From positions 127,122 to 191,121 of the forward strand of contig DKFM01000018.1 in NCBI GenBank assembly GCA_002452815.1: a DNA stretch of 64,000 nucleotides, given 5' to 3'. The position numbers and the translations under genes were made by a program. The stretch is from Rhodobacteraceae bacterium UBA6796. GTDB lineage: Bacteria > Pseudomonadota > Alphaproteobacteria > Rhodobacterales > Rhodobacteraceae. Shown piece after piece: positions 26,313-37,139 of the stretch. The notes below the pieces were generated by a model. It did no database searches, had not been told where the DNA came from, and saw only the letters and a program-made list of their open reading frames with translations. The first letter of the stretch is position 1; every line of letters starts with the position of its first letter.

Positions 26313-27377
26313 ATGGCAGGCAGGCTGTATCTGGACTGGAACGCGACCACGCCGCTGCGCCCAGAGGCGCGCGCGGCGATGATCGCGGCGATGGATCTGG
26401 TGGGCAATCCGTCCTCGGTCCATGCCGAGGGGCGCGCGGCGAAGGCGTTGGTCGAACGCGCGCGGGCGCAGATCGCGCAGGCCCTGGGGGCCGAGGGGCA
26501 GGATGTGATCTTCACCTCGGGCGCGACCGAGGCGGCGGCGCTTGCCTGTGCGGGCCGTGATCTGCATTGCGCCGCGGTCGAGCATGACGCGGTGCTGGCC
26601 TGGTGTCGGCCCGATCTGCCGGTGGCGCGCTCGGGCCGGGTGAGTGTGGCCGATCCGGGCGCATCGGCGCTACAACTGGCCAATTCGGAAACCGGGGTGG
26701 TGCAGGATCTGCCACAGGGGCTGGCGGTCAGCGATCTGACGCAGGCCTTCGGCAAGCTGCCCTTCGCCTTCAACTGGCTGGGCTGCACCGCCGGGCTGAT
26801 TTCGGCGCACAAGCTGGGCGGGCCCAAGGGCATCGGTGCGCTGGTGGTGCGGCGCGGCACCGAGGTGGCGGCCCAGCTGCGCGGCGGCGGGCAGGAAATG
26901 GGGCGGCGCGCGGGCACCGAGAACCTGATCGGCATCGCGGGGTTCGGGGCTGCGGCCGAGGCCGCGGCGCGCGATCTGGCGGCGGGTGTCTGGGAGGAAG
27001 TTGCGGAAATTAGAAATATTCTAAAATCAGCACTGGAAGCCGCCGCCGAAGATGTTATTTTCCCGGGGTGGGAGACTGACGAAACGGGAGAGGGCGCTGC
27101 GCGCCTTCCAAATACTTTGAACGTGCTGACGCCCGGCTGGAAAGGCGAGACGCAGGTGATGCGGCTCGATCTGGCGGGGTTTGCGGTATCGGCGGGATCG
27201 GCCTGTTCCTCGGGCAAGGTCCGTGCCAGCCGTGTGTTGCGTGCGATGGGCTATGATGAGGCTCAGGCGGGCTCGGCGATCCGGGTGTCGCTGGGGCCGG
27301 GAATTGGAAGAGACGAGGTCTTGCGCTTTGCCGACGCTTACGGCGCGGCACTTCGAAAACACCGCGCAAGGGTCTGA
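26313..27377 (+). CDS. iscS: Cysteine desulfurase, class I (NifS/IscS-like, short)
   Basis: A 354-residue PLP enzyme. The PLP lysine is Lys167 in [13 protein letters not shown] and the catalytic cysteine is Cys298 in [50 protein letters not shown] and the [10 protein letters not shown] histidine are conserved family features. It removes sulfur from cysteine for cluster assembly. It is shorter than the roughly 400-residue IscS, as is common in the alphaproteobacterial suf locus. A stretch near 27010-27110 ([20 protein letters not shown]) uses noticeably more AT-rich codons. A second, SufS-type desulfurase is at 33390. Confidence 0.88.
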   Translation: MAGRLYLDWNATTPLRPEARAAMIAAMDLVGNPSSVHAEGRAAKALVERARAQIAQALGAEGQDVIFTSGATEAAALACAGRDLHCAAVEHDAVLAWCRPDLPVARSGRVSVADPGASALQLANSETGVVQDLPQGLAVSDLTQAFGKLPFAFNWLGCTAGLISAHKLGGPKGIGALVVRRGTEVAAQLRGGGQEMGRRAGTENLIGIAGFGAAAEAAARDLAAGVWEEVAEIRNILKSALEAAAEDVIFPGWETDETGEGAARLPNTLNVLTPGWKGETQVMRLDLAGFAVSAGSACSSGKVRASRVLRAMGYDEAQAGSAIRVSLGPGIGRDEVLRFADAYGAALRKHRARV

Positions 27378-27391
27378 CGCGGAAAGGAAAG

Positions 27392-28912
<1,521 letters not shown>

Positions 28913-28943
28913 TGCAACGGGTCACAGGCCATGGCTCCGGCAC

Positions 28944-28969
28944 GAGTTTGCCCCAATTCGGGCAAACTC
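28944..28969. promoter_or_regulatory. Perfect 10-bp inverted repeat after sufB
   Basis: GAGTTTGCCC, loop CAATTC, GGGCAAACTC. No T-run follows on the plus strand, so it is a poor rho-independent terminator. It lies in the 100-base gap before the next gene and is followed by a second small palindrome, GTTTCGAAAC. It may be an operator, attenuator or processing site in the suf operon. Confidence 0.45.
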
Positions 28970-29014
28970 TGCTGATTGGTTCGGTTTCGAAACGAATCCG
29001 AGCCGGGGCAGGCC

Positions 29015-29557
29015 ATGACCATTTCCACCGCATCCTTTTCCGAACGACTGAACCGTATCGAGCGCGAGCGGGCGCGCTTCAAGGGGCAGTTGACGCTGCA
29101 TGTCGGCGATCAGGAACTGCATGTGCAGGCGCTCGAACAGATCGGGGCGCAGGCCGGTGTGCAGGTGCCTGCGCGCCCGGCGTTCCTGTCTTTGCGGGTC
29201 ATGGCGGCGGTTTTGCTGGGGCTGCTGGCGGTGCCGCTGTCGGTGGCAATCCGCGCGCGGGTCTTCGCGTTGCCGGGCGAAAAGGCGCAGGCGCTGAGCG
29301 ACCCGCAGATGATTCTGGGGATCGGCGCGGCGCTGCTGGTGTCCGTGGTGCTGGCGCAGATCCTGCGACTGCGCGCCACGCCGCTGATCGCGGCGCAGGG
29401 CCTGGGCGTTGTGGCGGGCGTGGGCACGTTGCACAATCTGGCCTTTGCCGCGCCCGCGCTGGCGGCTCAGGTGATTTCGCCCGACTGGGTCGCGGCGCAG
29501 CAGGCCTGGACCGAACCCGGCACGCTGATCCTGCACGGGACCGTTTTCGCCTTCTGA
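29015..29557 (+). CDS. Hypothetical membrane protein in the suf operon
   Basis: A 180-residue protein from ATG 29015 (MTISTASFSERLNRIERERA). The first 50 residues are soluble and helical. Hydrophobic segments follow at about 60-80 (LRVMAAVLLGLLAVPLSVAI), 100-120 and 128-150. Family not recognised. It lies between sufB and a methyltransferase-like gene, all in one direction with short gaps, so it is probably transcribed with the suf genes. Confidence 0.7.
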   Translation: MTISTASFSERLNRIERERARFKGQLTLHVGDQELHVQALEQIGAQAGVQVPARPAFLSLRVMAAVLLGLLAVPLSVAIRARVFALPGEKAQALSDPQMILGIGAALLVSVVLAQILRLRATPLIAAQGLGVVAGVGTLHNLAFAAPALAAQVISPDWVAAQQAWTEPGTLILHGTVFAF

Positions 29558-29582
29558 ACGGGCCCAACAGCGGGGGGGCGCG

Positions 29583-30212
29583 ATGACCGCCGCTAACCCG
29601 CAAACCCCCGGCAAGATGCCTGTACCGGGGCCGGAGCGCCCGGTTCTGACCCTGCCGCCGGTCGAGGCCGAAGCCGTGCGCGCGGCCTATGCCGGGGCCG
29701 AGGTGATCCTGGAATACGGGTCGGGCGGGTCCACCGTTCTGGCCGCCGAAATGCCGGGCAAGACGGTGTTCTCGGTCGAAAGCGATGCAGCCTGGCTTGC
29801 GGGCATGCAGGACTGGTTCGCGCACAATCCGCCGCGCGCCCAGGTGCATCTGCACCATGCCAATATCGGCCCGACGCGCGAGTGGGGCTATCCCGGATCG
29901 GATGCGAGTTTCCGGCGCTGGCCCTCTTATCCGGTTTCGGTCTGGGATCTGCCCGAGTTTCGTCACCCCGATGTGGTGCTGATCGACGGGCGCTTCCGCG
30001 CGGCCTGTTTCCTGACCACGCTGTTTCGCATCACCCGCCCGGTGCGCGTCCTGTGGGACGACTACACCGGACGCCCCGAGTATCACGCGATGGAAGCGTT
30101 TTCCCCGCGCACGGGCACCGTCGGCCGCATGGCCGTTTTCGACGCCCGCCCGACCCAAATCCCGGCCGAAAAGCTCGGCCTGATCCTGACAACCTACTTG
30201 CGCGCGATGTAA
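29583..30212 (+). CDS. Methyltransferase-like protein in the suf operon
   Basis: A 209-residue protein with a class I SAM-binding start, AEVILEYGSGGSTVLAAEM, then VFSVESDAAWLAGMQDWF as the second strand and DVVLIDGRFRAACFLTTL as the motif-IV-like strand. No membrane segments. Reaction and substrate unknown; SAM dependence is inferred from the glycine loop. Located between sufB and sufC. Confidence 0.65.
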   Translation: MTAANPQTPGKMPVPGPERPVLTLPPVEAEAVRAAYAGAEVILEYGSGGSTVLAAEMPGKTVFSVESDAAWLAGMQDWFAHNPPRAQVHLHHANIGPTREWGYPGSDASFRRWPSYPVSVWDLPEFRHPDVVLIDGRFRAACFLTTLFRITRPVRVLWDDYTGRPEYHAMEAFSPRTGTVGRMAVFDARPTQIPAEKLGLILTTYLRAM

Positions 30213-30241
30213 TCGGCGCCGCTGACCCGAAGGACAGATCC

Positions 30242-31012
30242 ATGTTGGAAATCAAGAACCTGCACGTCAAACTTGAAGAAGAAGACAAAGCTATCCTGAA
30301 AGGCGTCGATCTGTCGATCGCGCCGGGCACCGTGCATGCGATCATGGGGCCGAACGGCTCTGGCAAGTCGACGCTGAGCTATGTTCTGGCCGGGCGCGAG
30401 GGCTATGAGGTCACCGACGGGTCGGCCACGCTGATGGGCGAGGAACTGCTGGAGATGGAACCCGAGGAACGCGCCGCCGCCGGCCTGTTCCTTGCCTTCC
30501 AATACCCGGTTGAAATCCCGGGCGTGGGCAACATGACCTTCCTGCGCACCGCGGTGAACGCACAGCGCAAGGCGCGCGGCGAAGACGAGCTGTCGGCGGG
30601 CGAATTCCTGAAAGTCGTGCGCGCCAAGGCCGCCTCGCTCAAGATCGACGCCGAGATGCTGAAGCGTCCGGTCAATGTCGGATTCTCGGGTGGCGAGAAA
30701 AAGCGCAATGAAATCCTGCAGATGGCCATGCTGGAACCGAAGATGTGCATCCTGGACGAGACCGACTCGGGGCTTGACGTGGATGCGATGCGGCTGGTGG
30801 CGGATGGTGTGAACGCGCTGCGCGATGCCGGGCGGTCGTTCCTGGTCATCACCCACTACCAGCGCCTGCTGGATCATATCAAACCCGATATCGTTCACAT
30901 CATGGCCGATGGCCGGATCATCAAGACCGGCGGCCCCGAACTGGCGCTGGAAGTCGAACAGAACGGCTATGCCGAAATTCTGGCGGCGCATGGTATCGAA
31001 GGGGTGCTCTGA
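30242..31012 (+). CDS. sufC: Fe-S assembly ATPase SufC
   Basis: A 256-residue ABC-type ATPase without membrane domain: Walker A GPNGSGKSTLSYVLAG, signature NVGFSGGEKKRNEILQM, Walker B MCILDETDSGLDVDAM and H-loop FLVITHYQRLLDHI are all typical of SufC. Its ATPase drives shape changes of the SufBC2D complex. The stop overlaps the sufD start. Confidence 0.96.
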   Translation: MLEIKNLHVKLEEEDKAILKGVDLSIAPGTVHAIMGPNGSGKSTLSYVLAGREGYEVTDGSATLMGEELLEMEPEERAAAGLFLAFQYPVEIPGVGNMTFLRTAVNAQRKARGEDELSAGEFLKVVRAKAASLKIDAEMLKRPVNVGFSGGEKKRNEILQMAMLEPKMCILDETDSGLDVDAMRLVADGVNALRDAGRSFLVITHYQRLLDHIKPDIVHIMADGRIIKTGGPELALEVEQNGYAEILAAHGIEGVL

Positions 31013-32304
31013 TGAGCGTGGCGGTCAAACAAACCCCGCTGGAGGCGCGTCTGGCGGCGCTCGATCTGCCCAAGGGCGGGTTTTCGGCGCCCGCGCGGGC
31101 GGCGGCGCTGGATCGGCTGGCGGCGATGGGCCTGCCGGGCGTGCGCGATGAATACTGGCGCTACACCAACCCGGCCGAGCTGAACGCCGCCGGGGCGCCG
31201 CGCGCAAAAACCTTTGAAGTCAAGGACGAAGAGCCCATTTTTGATGCGATCGACCGGATCAGGCTGGTCTTCGTCGATGGCGTTTTCGATGCGGACGCCT
31301 CGGATGATCTGGCGGCCGAGGGGCTGGAAATCAGCCGTCTGGCCGATGCGGATGGCACCGATATTCATTGGGCAAGCGCGCTGTACGGCGCGCTGGAAAC
31401 CGCCGGTCAGACCCCGGTCGCACGGCCGCTGGCGGCGCTGAATACCGCAGCAGCCACCGATGGCGTGCTGATCCGGGTCACGGCAAAGGTCAGCAAACCT
31501 GTCCATCTGATTTATGCCCATAAATCAGAGGATTCCGACCCGATCCTCCATCACTGCATCAAATTGGAAGAAAATTCCGAACTGACGCTGCTGGAAAACG
31601 GCCCCGCCGGGGCGCGGTTCAACAAGGTGCTGGAGGTGGACGTGGCCGCAGGCGCGCGCTTCCATCATATCCGCGCGCAGGGCCGCGATCACGAACGCCG
31701 CGCGGTGACGCATATCTTCGCCCGCGTGGGGGCCGAGGCGCTGTTCAAAAGCTTCACCATGACCGCCAACGGCGTGCTGACGCGCAATGAATGCGTGATC
31801 GACATGGTGGGTGACGATGCGGTGGCGCATGTGGCGGGCGCGGCGCTTGGCGATGGTGCGGTGGCTGAATTCCACCACGACGACACGGTCTTCATCACCC
31901 ACGGTGCCGAGCGTGGCGAAAGCCGTCAGGTGTTCAAGAAGGTGCTCAAGCATGGCGCGACCGGCGTGTTCCAGGGCAAGATCCTGGTCAAGCCCGGCGC
32001 GCAGAAGACCGACGGCTATCAGATCAGCCAGTCGCTGCTGCTGGATGACGACTGTCAGTTTCTGGGCAAGCCGGAACTCGAAATCTATGCCGACGACGTG
32101 AAATGTTCGCATGGCTCGACCACCGGCGCGCTGGACGAGACCGCGCTTTTCTACCTGCGTTCGCGCGGTGTGCCGCACGATCAGGCGGTGTCGCTGCTGG
32201 TGCTGTCCTTCCTTGCCGACACGATTGCCGAAATCGAGGATGAAACCCTGCGCGACGAAATCTCGGCCCGGCTCGAAGCCTGGCTTTCGCGGCATCGCGA
32301 TTGA
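31012..32304 (+). CDS. sufD: Fe-S assembly scaffold protein SufD
   Basis: A 430-residue partner of SufB. The N-terminus includes MGLPGVRDEYWRYTNPAEL, and the C-terminal beta-helix core has KPGAQKTDGYQISQSLLLDD, PELEIYADDVKCSHGSTTGA with the conserved His, and FYLRSRGVPHDQAVSLLVLS. Its start overlaps the sufC stop. Required with SufC for iron entry into the scaffold. Confidence 0.95.
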   Translation: MSVAVKQTPLEARLAALDLPKGGFSAPARAAALDRLAAMGLPGVRDEYWRYTNPAELNAAGAPRAKTFEVKDEEPIFDAIDRIRLVFVDGVFDADASDDLAAEGLEISRLADADGTDIHWASALYGALETAGQTPVARPLAALNTAAATDGVLIRVTAKVSKPVHLIYAHKSEDSDPILHHCIKLEENSELTLLENGPAGARFNKVLEVDVAAGARFHHIRAQGRDHERRAVTHIFARVGAEALFKSFTMTANGVLTRNECVIDMVGDDAVAHVAGAALGDGAVAEFHHDDTVFITHGAERGESRQVFKKVLKHGATGVFQGKILVKPGAQKTDGYQISQSLLLDDDCQFLGKPELEIYADDVKCSHGSTTGALDETALFYLRSRGVPHDQAVSLLVLSFLADTIAEIEDETLRDEISARLEAWLSRHRD

Positions 32305-32305
32305 G

Positions 32306-32797
32306 ATGGGCGCCGTCGACGACATCCTGCGCAGCTATCGCGCGCCGCGTGCGGTGATGCGGGCGCATCTGGCGCGCGGCCGGTCCGAGCCGCGCGCACT
32401 GACGCTGCTGCTGGCGGCGCTGGTGGTGATCTTCATCGCGCAATGGCCGCGGCTGTCGCGGCTCAGCTTCGAACAACCGGATCTGCCGATGACCGGGCTG
32501 ATGGTGGGCACCGGGCTTGCATTGCTGGCGATGGTGCCGGTGTTCTATCTGCTGGCAGCGGCCAGCCATCTGGGCGCGCGGGCGCTTGGCGGCACGGGCA
32601 GCGGCTACGGCGCGCGTCTGGCGCTGTTCTGGGCGCTGCTGGCCGTGGCGCCGCTGATGTTGCTGCAGGGGCTGGTCGCCGGGTTTCTGGGCGCGGGCAC
32701 GCAGCTGATTGCCGTCAGCGCCCTGGTCTTTGCGGCTTTCGTGCTGATCTGGTTTGCCGGGTTGCGGGTGGCCGAATTCGAAACGGAGACACCATGA
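32306..32797 (+). CDS. Yip1-like membrane protein A in the suf operon
   Basis: A 163-residue membrane protein from ATG 32306, one base after the sufD stop. A short soluble start (MGAVDDILRSYRAPRAVMRA) is followed by about four helices (TLLLAALVVIFIAQWPRLSR, GTGLALLAMVPVFYLLAAAS, LFWALLAVAPLMLLQGLVAG, SALVFAAFVLIWFAGLRVAE). The pattern fits YIP1/DUF1282-type proteins. It overlaps the next gene by 4 bases. Function unknown. Confidence 0.7.
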   Translation: MGAVDDILRSYRAPRAVMRAHLARGRSEPRALTLLLAALVVIFIAQWPRLSRLSFEQPDLPMTGLMVGTGLALLAMVPVFYLLAAASHLGARALGGTGSGYGARLALFWALLAVAPLMLLQGLVAGFLGAGTQLIAVSALVFAAFVLIWFAGLRVAEFETETP

Positions 32798-33378
32798 CCG
32801 AAGCCTTCCTGCGCGATCTGGTGATCCGCACGCTGCGCGATCCGCGCGGTGCGGCGGCACAGATCCTGGCGATGGGCCTGCCGATGCAGGCGCGCTGGCT
32901 GGCCCTGGGTGCGGTGATCGCCCTGTCGGCGGTTCTGGGCTCACTGGCCGAGATCATGTTCGCCTTCGTCACCAAGATCGAACTGGGCGAGGGCAGCCCG
33001 GTGCCGATGGCCGTGGCGCAGGGCGCGCTGCTGATCTACGGCGCCTTCGCGATGACGGTTGTCGGGCGCTGGTGCGGCGGGCAGGGACGGTTTGCCGACG
33101 CGCTGCTGCTGCTGGTGTGGATGGAATTCGTGCTGATCCTGGGGCAGGTGGTGCAGGTGCTGATGATGGTGTTCTTCCCGCTGTCGGCGGTGGTCGCCTC
33201 GGCGCTGCTTTTGGGGCTGATGTTCTGGCTGCTGGTGCAATTCACCGCCGCGCTGCACGGGTTCGAACGGCTGTCCACGGTTTCGGCCGGGGTGATCGTG
33301 ACATTTTTCGCCTCGGCCTTGCTGGCGGGGGTGATTTTGCTGAGCCTCGGGATCGTTCCGGTCCCGGTGGCGGGCTGA
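32794..33378 (+). CDS. Yip1-family membrane protein B in the suf operon
   Basis: A 194-residue protein with about five helices. LRDLVIRTLRDPRGAAAQIL is the Yip1-domain N-terminal helix, and GRWCGGQGRFADALLLLVWM is a conserved Yip1 motif. It starts inside the stop codon of membrane protein A, so the two are co-translated and may act as a pair. No role in iron-sulfur assembly is established for them. Confidence 0.75.
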   Translation: MTEAFLRDLVIRTLRDPRGAAAQILAMGLPMQARWLALGAVIALSAVLGSLAEIMFAFVTKIELGEGSPVPMAVAQGALLIYGAFAMTVVGRWCGGQGRFADALLLLVWMEFVLILGQVVQVLMMVFFPLSAVVASALLLGLMFWLLVQFTAALHGFERLSTVSAGVIVTFFASALLAGVILLSLGIVPVPVAG

Positions 33379-33389
33379 GGAGAGTTGCG

Positions 33390-34610
33390 ATGTATGACGT
33401 CGAAAAGATCCGCGCCGATTTCCCGATCCTGTCGCGGCAGGTGAACGGCAAGCCGCTGGTCTATCTGGACAACGGCGCCTCGGCGCAGAAACCGCAGGTG
33501 GTGATCGACGCGATCACCCGCGGCTATGCCGAGGAATACGCCAATGTCCACCGCGGCCTGCATTACCTGTCCAATCTGGCGACCGAGAAATACGAGGGCG
33601 TGCGCGGCATCGTGCGGCGCTTCCTGAACGCGCCCTCGGAAGACGAGATCGTCTTCACCAGCGGCACCACCGAAGGCATCAACCTGATCAGTTATGCCTG
33701 GGCCGCGCCGCGCCTTCAGGCGGGCGATGAAATCGTGCTGAGCGTGCTGGAACATCATGCCAATATCGTGCCCTGGCATTTCCTGCGCGAACGGCAGGGC
33801 GTGGTGCTGAAATGGGTCGAACCCGAAGCCGACGGCAGCCTCGATCCGGCCCGCGTTCTGGCCGCGATCGGCCCGAAGACGCGGCTGATCGCGGTGACGC
33901 AGATGTCGAACGTTCTGGGCACGCTGGTCGATGTGAAAACCATCTGCGCGGGCGCGCGGGACAAGGGCGTGCCGGTGCTGGTCGACGGCTCGCAGGCCTG
34001 CGTGCACATGCCGGTGGATGTGTCCGATATCGGCTGCGATTTCTATGCGATCACCGGACATAAACTATACGGGCCAAGCGGTTCCGGGGCGATCTTCATC
34101 CACCGCGACCGGATGGCCGAGATGCGCCCCTTCCTGGGCGGCGGCGACATGATCGACACGGTCACCCGCGACACGGTCAGCTATGCCAAGCCGCCGATGC
34201 GCTTCGAGGCGGGCACGCCTGGCATCGTGCAGCAGATCGGCATGGGCGTGGCGCTGGACTATCTGATGGGCATCGGCATGGCCAATATCGCCGCGCATGA
34301 GCATGCGCTGCGCGATTACGCGCAGTCGCGCTTTGCCGGGCTGAACTGGCTCAACGTGCAGGGCAATGCGCCGGGCAAGGGGGCGATCTTCTCGCTGACG
34401 CTGAACGGGCCCGCGCATCCGCATGACATTTCGACCATCCTTGACAAGCGCGGCGTCGCGGTGCGGGCGGGCAGCCATTGCGCCATGCCTCTGATGCAGC
34501 ATCTGGGGGTGTCGGCCACCGCGCGCGCCTCGTTTGGCATGTATAACACCATGGCCGAGGTCGATGCGCTCGTCTCCGCGCTGGAGCTGTGCCACGATCT
34601 GCTGGGCTGA
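33390..34610 (+). CDS. sufS: Cysteine desulfurase SufS (class II)
   Basis: A 406-residue PLP enzyme. [20 protein letters not shown] is a typical SufS start. The PLP lysine is Lys225 in [15 protein letters not shown] and the catalytic cysteine is Cys364 in [16 protein letters not shown], on the short loop of class II enzymes. It supplies sulfur to SufBCD. It is the last suf gene here; sufE, sufA and sufT are not between it and the tRNA. It gives the locus two desulfurases of different classes. Confidence 0.96.
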   Translation: MYDVEKIRADFPILSRQVNGKPLVYLDNGASAQKPQVVIDAITRGYAEEYANVHRGLHYLSNLATEKYEGVRGIVRRFLNAPSEDEIVFTSGTTEGINLISYAWAAPRLQAGDEIVLSVLEHHANIVPWHFLRERQGVVLKWVEPEADGSLDPARVLAAIGPKTRLIAVTQMSNVLGTLVDVKTICAGARDKGVPVLVDGSQACVHMPVDVSDIGCDFYAITGHKLYGPSGSGAIFIHRDRMAEMRPFLGGGDMIDTVTRDTVSYAKPPMRFEAGTPGIVQQIGMGVALDYLMGIGMANIAAHEHALRDYAQSRFAGLNWLNVQGNAPGKGAIFSLTLNGPAHPHDISTILDKRGVAVRAGSHCAMPLMQHLGVSATARASFGMYNTMAEVDALVSALELCHDLLG

Positions 34611-34674
34611 GCCCCGGCGGCGCGAGCGCCCGGAACACTTGAACAAGGGGGCAGGGCGCGGGCGGTGTCCTGCC

Positions 34675-34696
34675 CTTCTTCTTGGCAAAAATACTC
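34675..34696 (-). repeat. Copy of short dispersed repeat
   Basis: On the minus strand it reads AGTATTTTTGCCAAGAAGAA (preceded by G). It lies in the gap between sufS and tRNA-Arg and is a near copy of the elements at 1356, 17437, 26216 and 57746. Confidence 0.5.
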
Positions 34697-34729
34697 ATCT
34701 TTCCCGCGGCCTCTCGCGCGAATTGTCCG

Positions 34730-34758
34730 TTGCAGGGCGCGCGGCCCTCGTCTATACC
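34730..34758 (+). promoter_or_regulatory. tRNA-Arg promoter
   Basis: TTGCAG (34730-34735), 17 bases, TATACC (34753-34758), with the tRNA starting 10 bases after the -10. A good sigma-70-type match. Confidence 0.7.
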
Positions 34759-34767
34759 CCGCCTCAG

Positions 34768-34844
<77 letters not shown>

Positions 34845-34952
34845 TTCTTCTTGAAATTACGGGATATTGTCCTTTGGTCGCCGGTGCCGCGTCATCGGCA
34901 TTTGGGCCCGCGTGTTCGACCTTCGTCACGCGCGAAGGGGCCAGGACGCCCG

Positions 34953-34985
34953 CGCCCCGGCCTGCACGGGGCCCGGGCCGGGGCG
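34953..34985. terminator. GC-rich hairpin after the oxidoreductase gene
   Basis: CGCCCCGGCC and GGCCGGGGCG form a perfect 10-bp stem with a 13-base loop, directly downstream of the minus-strand stop at 34987. It lacks a T-run, so it may terminate weakly or protect the mRNA 3' end. Confidence 0.45.
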
Positions 34986-34986
34986 G

Positions 34987-37023
34987 TTACAGGTCTTTGA
35001 GCAGGCGCAGCGCGTCATGGATTGCGGCATGGGTGTTGCGCGCCGCCACCGCGTCGCCGATGCGGAACAGGCGGAAACGGCCCTGCGGGTTGCGACGGAT
35101 CTGCTGCACGGCGCCGCTTGTCAGCGCCTCGTAATCAACCTCACCCAGATTGGATGAGTGCGGCTTGAGTGCGAAATACAGATCGTCCAGCGGGCGCGTT
35201 CCATGGTTGACGACCACCTGATCAACAAGACGTTCGCGCCGGATGTCACTGTAATCGCTGCCCAATGTCGCGCGCAGGGTGTTGCTCTCGCGCGTGACGG
35301 CCAGCAGCCGCCAGGTCACGGTGAATGTGGTGTCGCGGGCCTGTAGGGCGCGCATGTAGGGCACCAGGTTCATTGCCATCACCTCGGGGGCGAAGCTGCG
35401 ATCGGGGGTCACGATCTCGACCGCGGCACCGCTTGCCGATATCCGGTCGGCCGCCTGCAGCCCGGCGTGATCGCCCGCATCGTCGAAGATCAGCACATTG
35501 CGCCCCGGCTTCACATCGCCCGACAGGATATCCCAGGCCGAACACACCAGATCGTTGCCCGTGCGCAGCACCTCGGTATGGGGCAGCCCGCCGGTGGCGA
35601 GGATCACCACATCGGGGGCGGTGGCCAGGATGTCGTCGGCCTCGGCATAGGTGTTGAAGCGGAAGTCGACGCCGTGCTTTTCACATTGTGCCATCCGCCA
35701 GGCGATGATCGAGATCATCTCGCGGCGGCGTTCGTCCTGCGCGGTCAGGCGGATTTGCCCGCCCGGCCGGTCGGCGGCTTCCAGCACCGTGACCGCATGG
35801 CCGCGCGCGGCGGCGACCCGGGCGGCCTCCATCCCGGCGGGACCGGCACCGACGATGGTGATGCGCCGGGGCGTGGCGGCGGGGGCGATGTCATGCGGCA
35901 TCGTCTCTTCGCGCCCGGTGGCGGCATTGTGCAGACAGAACGCCATGCCGCCCTGATAGATCCGGTCCAGGCAGTAATTCGCGCCGACGCAGGGGCGGAT
36001 GTCGTCTTCGCGGCCTTCGACGATCTTGCGCACCAGATGCGGGTCGGCCATGTGGGCGCGGGTCATCCCCACCATGTCGAGCTTGCCCGTGGCGATGGCA
36101 TGGCGCGCGGTGGCGACATCGGGGATCTTGGCGGCGTGGAAGGTCGGAAATCCGGTGGCGGCGCGGATCTCGCCTGCGAAATCCAGATGCGGGGCGTTCT
36201 TCATGCCCTGAATCGGGATCAGGTCGGTCAGGCCCGGGTCGGTGTCGATATGGCCTTTCACCACGTTCAGGAAATCCACCAGACCACTGGATTTCAGCTT
36301 CTGCGACACCTCCATCCCCTCGGCGCGGGTCATGCCGCCGGGCAGGTCCTGATCGCCGGTATAGCGCAGCCCGACGATGAACTCGTCGCCGCAGCGTTTG
36401 CGGATCGCGCGCAGCACGTCGAAGGTGAAGCGCAGGCGGTTGTCCAGACTGCCGCCATAGGGCGCCTCCAGATCATTGGTCAGCGGCGACCAGAACTGTT
36501 CGAGCAGATGGCCATAGGCCTCCAGTTCGATCCCGTCGACGCCCGCAGCCTTCATCCGCTCGGCCGCATCGGCGAAATCGCCAATGATCCGCGTCATGTC
36601 CCAGTCTTCCAGCCGCTTGGGGAAGGCCCGGTGCGCGGCCTCGCGTTCGTGGCTGGGTGCGACGACGGGCAGCCAGTCGCCCTTGTCCCAGCGGGTGCGC
36701 CGGCCAAGGTGGGTCAGCTGGATCATCACCGCCGCGCCGTGATCGTGGCATTCGTCGGTCAGCTGTTTCATCCAGCCGACGACCTCGTCCTTCCAGGCCA
36801 GGATATTGTTGAACACCGGCGGGCTGTCGCGCGCGACCGAGGCCGAGCCCGCCGTCATTGTCAGCGCGACACCGGCCTTCGCGCGTTCGACATGATAGGC
36901 GCGGTAGCGGCCCTTGGGCATGCCGTCCTCGGGGTAGGCGGGTTCGTGGCTGGTGATCATGATGCGGTTGCGCAGCGTCAGGTGTTTGAGCTGGTAGGGC
37001 TGCAAAAGCGGATCGTTGGTCAT
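34987..37023 (-). CDS. FMN/FAD oxidoreductase of the dienoyl-CoA reductase/TMADH family, N-methylproline-demethylase-like
   Basis: A 678-residue two-part enzyme. Residues 1-370 are an Old-Yellow-Enzyme-type FMN barrel (LTLRNRIMITSHEPAYPEDG, AAVMIQLTHLGRRTRW, VDGIELEAYGHLLEQFWSPL). From 388 comes an FAD/NAD Rossmann half (RRITIVGAGPAGMEAARVAA). Between them, CVGANYCLDR and GGMAFCLHNAATG take the place of the 4Fe-4S ligands of trimethylamine dehydrogenase, but the second ligand is alanine. The sequence style and the ProC-like gene in the divergent unit suggest removal of an N-methyl group from N-methylproline, stachydrine or a similar amine. Substrate is inference; the enzyme class is firm. Confidence 0.85.
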   Translation of the reverse strand: MTNDPLLQPYQLKHLTLRNRIMITSHEPAYPEDGMPKGRYRAYHVERAKAGVALTMTAGSASVARDSPPVFNNILAWKDEVVGWMKQLTDECHDHGAAVMIQLTHLGRRTRWDKGDWLPVVAPSHEREAAHRAFPKRLEDWDMTRIIGDFADAAERMKAAGVDGIELEAYGHLLEQFWSPLTNDLEAPYGGSLDNRLRFTFDVLRAIRKRCGDEFIVGLRYTGDQDLPGGMTRAEGMEVSQKLKSSGLVDFLNVVKGHIDTDPGLTDLIPIQGMKNAPHLDFAGEIRAATGFPTFHAAKIPDVATARHAIATGKLDMVGMTRAHMADPHLVRKIVEGREDDIRPCVGANYCLDRIYQGGMAFCLHNAATGREETMPHDIAPAATPRRITIVGAGPAGMEAARVAAARGHAVTVLEAADRPGGQIRLTAQDERRREMISIIAWRMAQCEKHGVDFRFNTYAEADDILATAPDVVILATGGLPHTEVLRTGNDLVCSAWDILSGDVKPGRNVLIFDDAGDHAGLQAADRISASGAAVEIVTPDRSFAPEVMAMNLVPYMRALQARDTTFTVTWRLLAVTRESNTLRATLGSDYSDIRRERLVDQVVVNHGTRPLDDLYFALKPHSSNLGEVDYEALTSGAVQQIRRNPQGRFRLFRIGDAVAARNTHAAIHDALRLLKDL

Positions 37024-37063
37024 TCGGCGGGGCTCCGGTTGGATTTCTCAATCTCTCCCGCAA

Positions 37064-37104
37064 AATGTTCACATGTGTCAATTAATAAATCACGGGTGAA
37101 CATT
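37064..37104. promoter_or_regulatory. Inverted-repeat operator between oxidoreductase and TetR gene
   Basis: AATGTTCAC (37064-37072) and GTGAACATT (37096-37104) are perfect 9-base arms separated by 23 AT-rich bases, in the middle of the 116-base divergent region. The arms suit a TetR-type dimer or pair of dimers. The likely binder is the adjacent TetR protein. Confidence 0.7.
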
Positions 37105-37139
37105 CTTGCCGCCCGCGACCGATCCGCCTAGGATGTGGC

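Noticed and set aside
28976..29014. Upstream in-frame start (28976) of the membrane gene after sufB
   Set aside because: The extra 13 residues overlap the palindromic region and look non-coding; ATG 29015 fits better.
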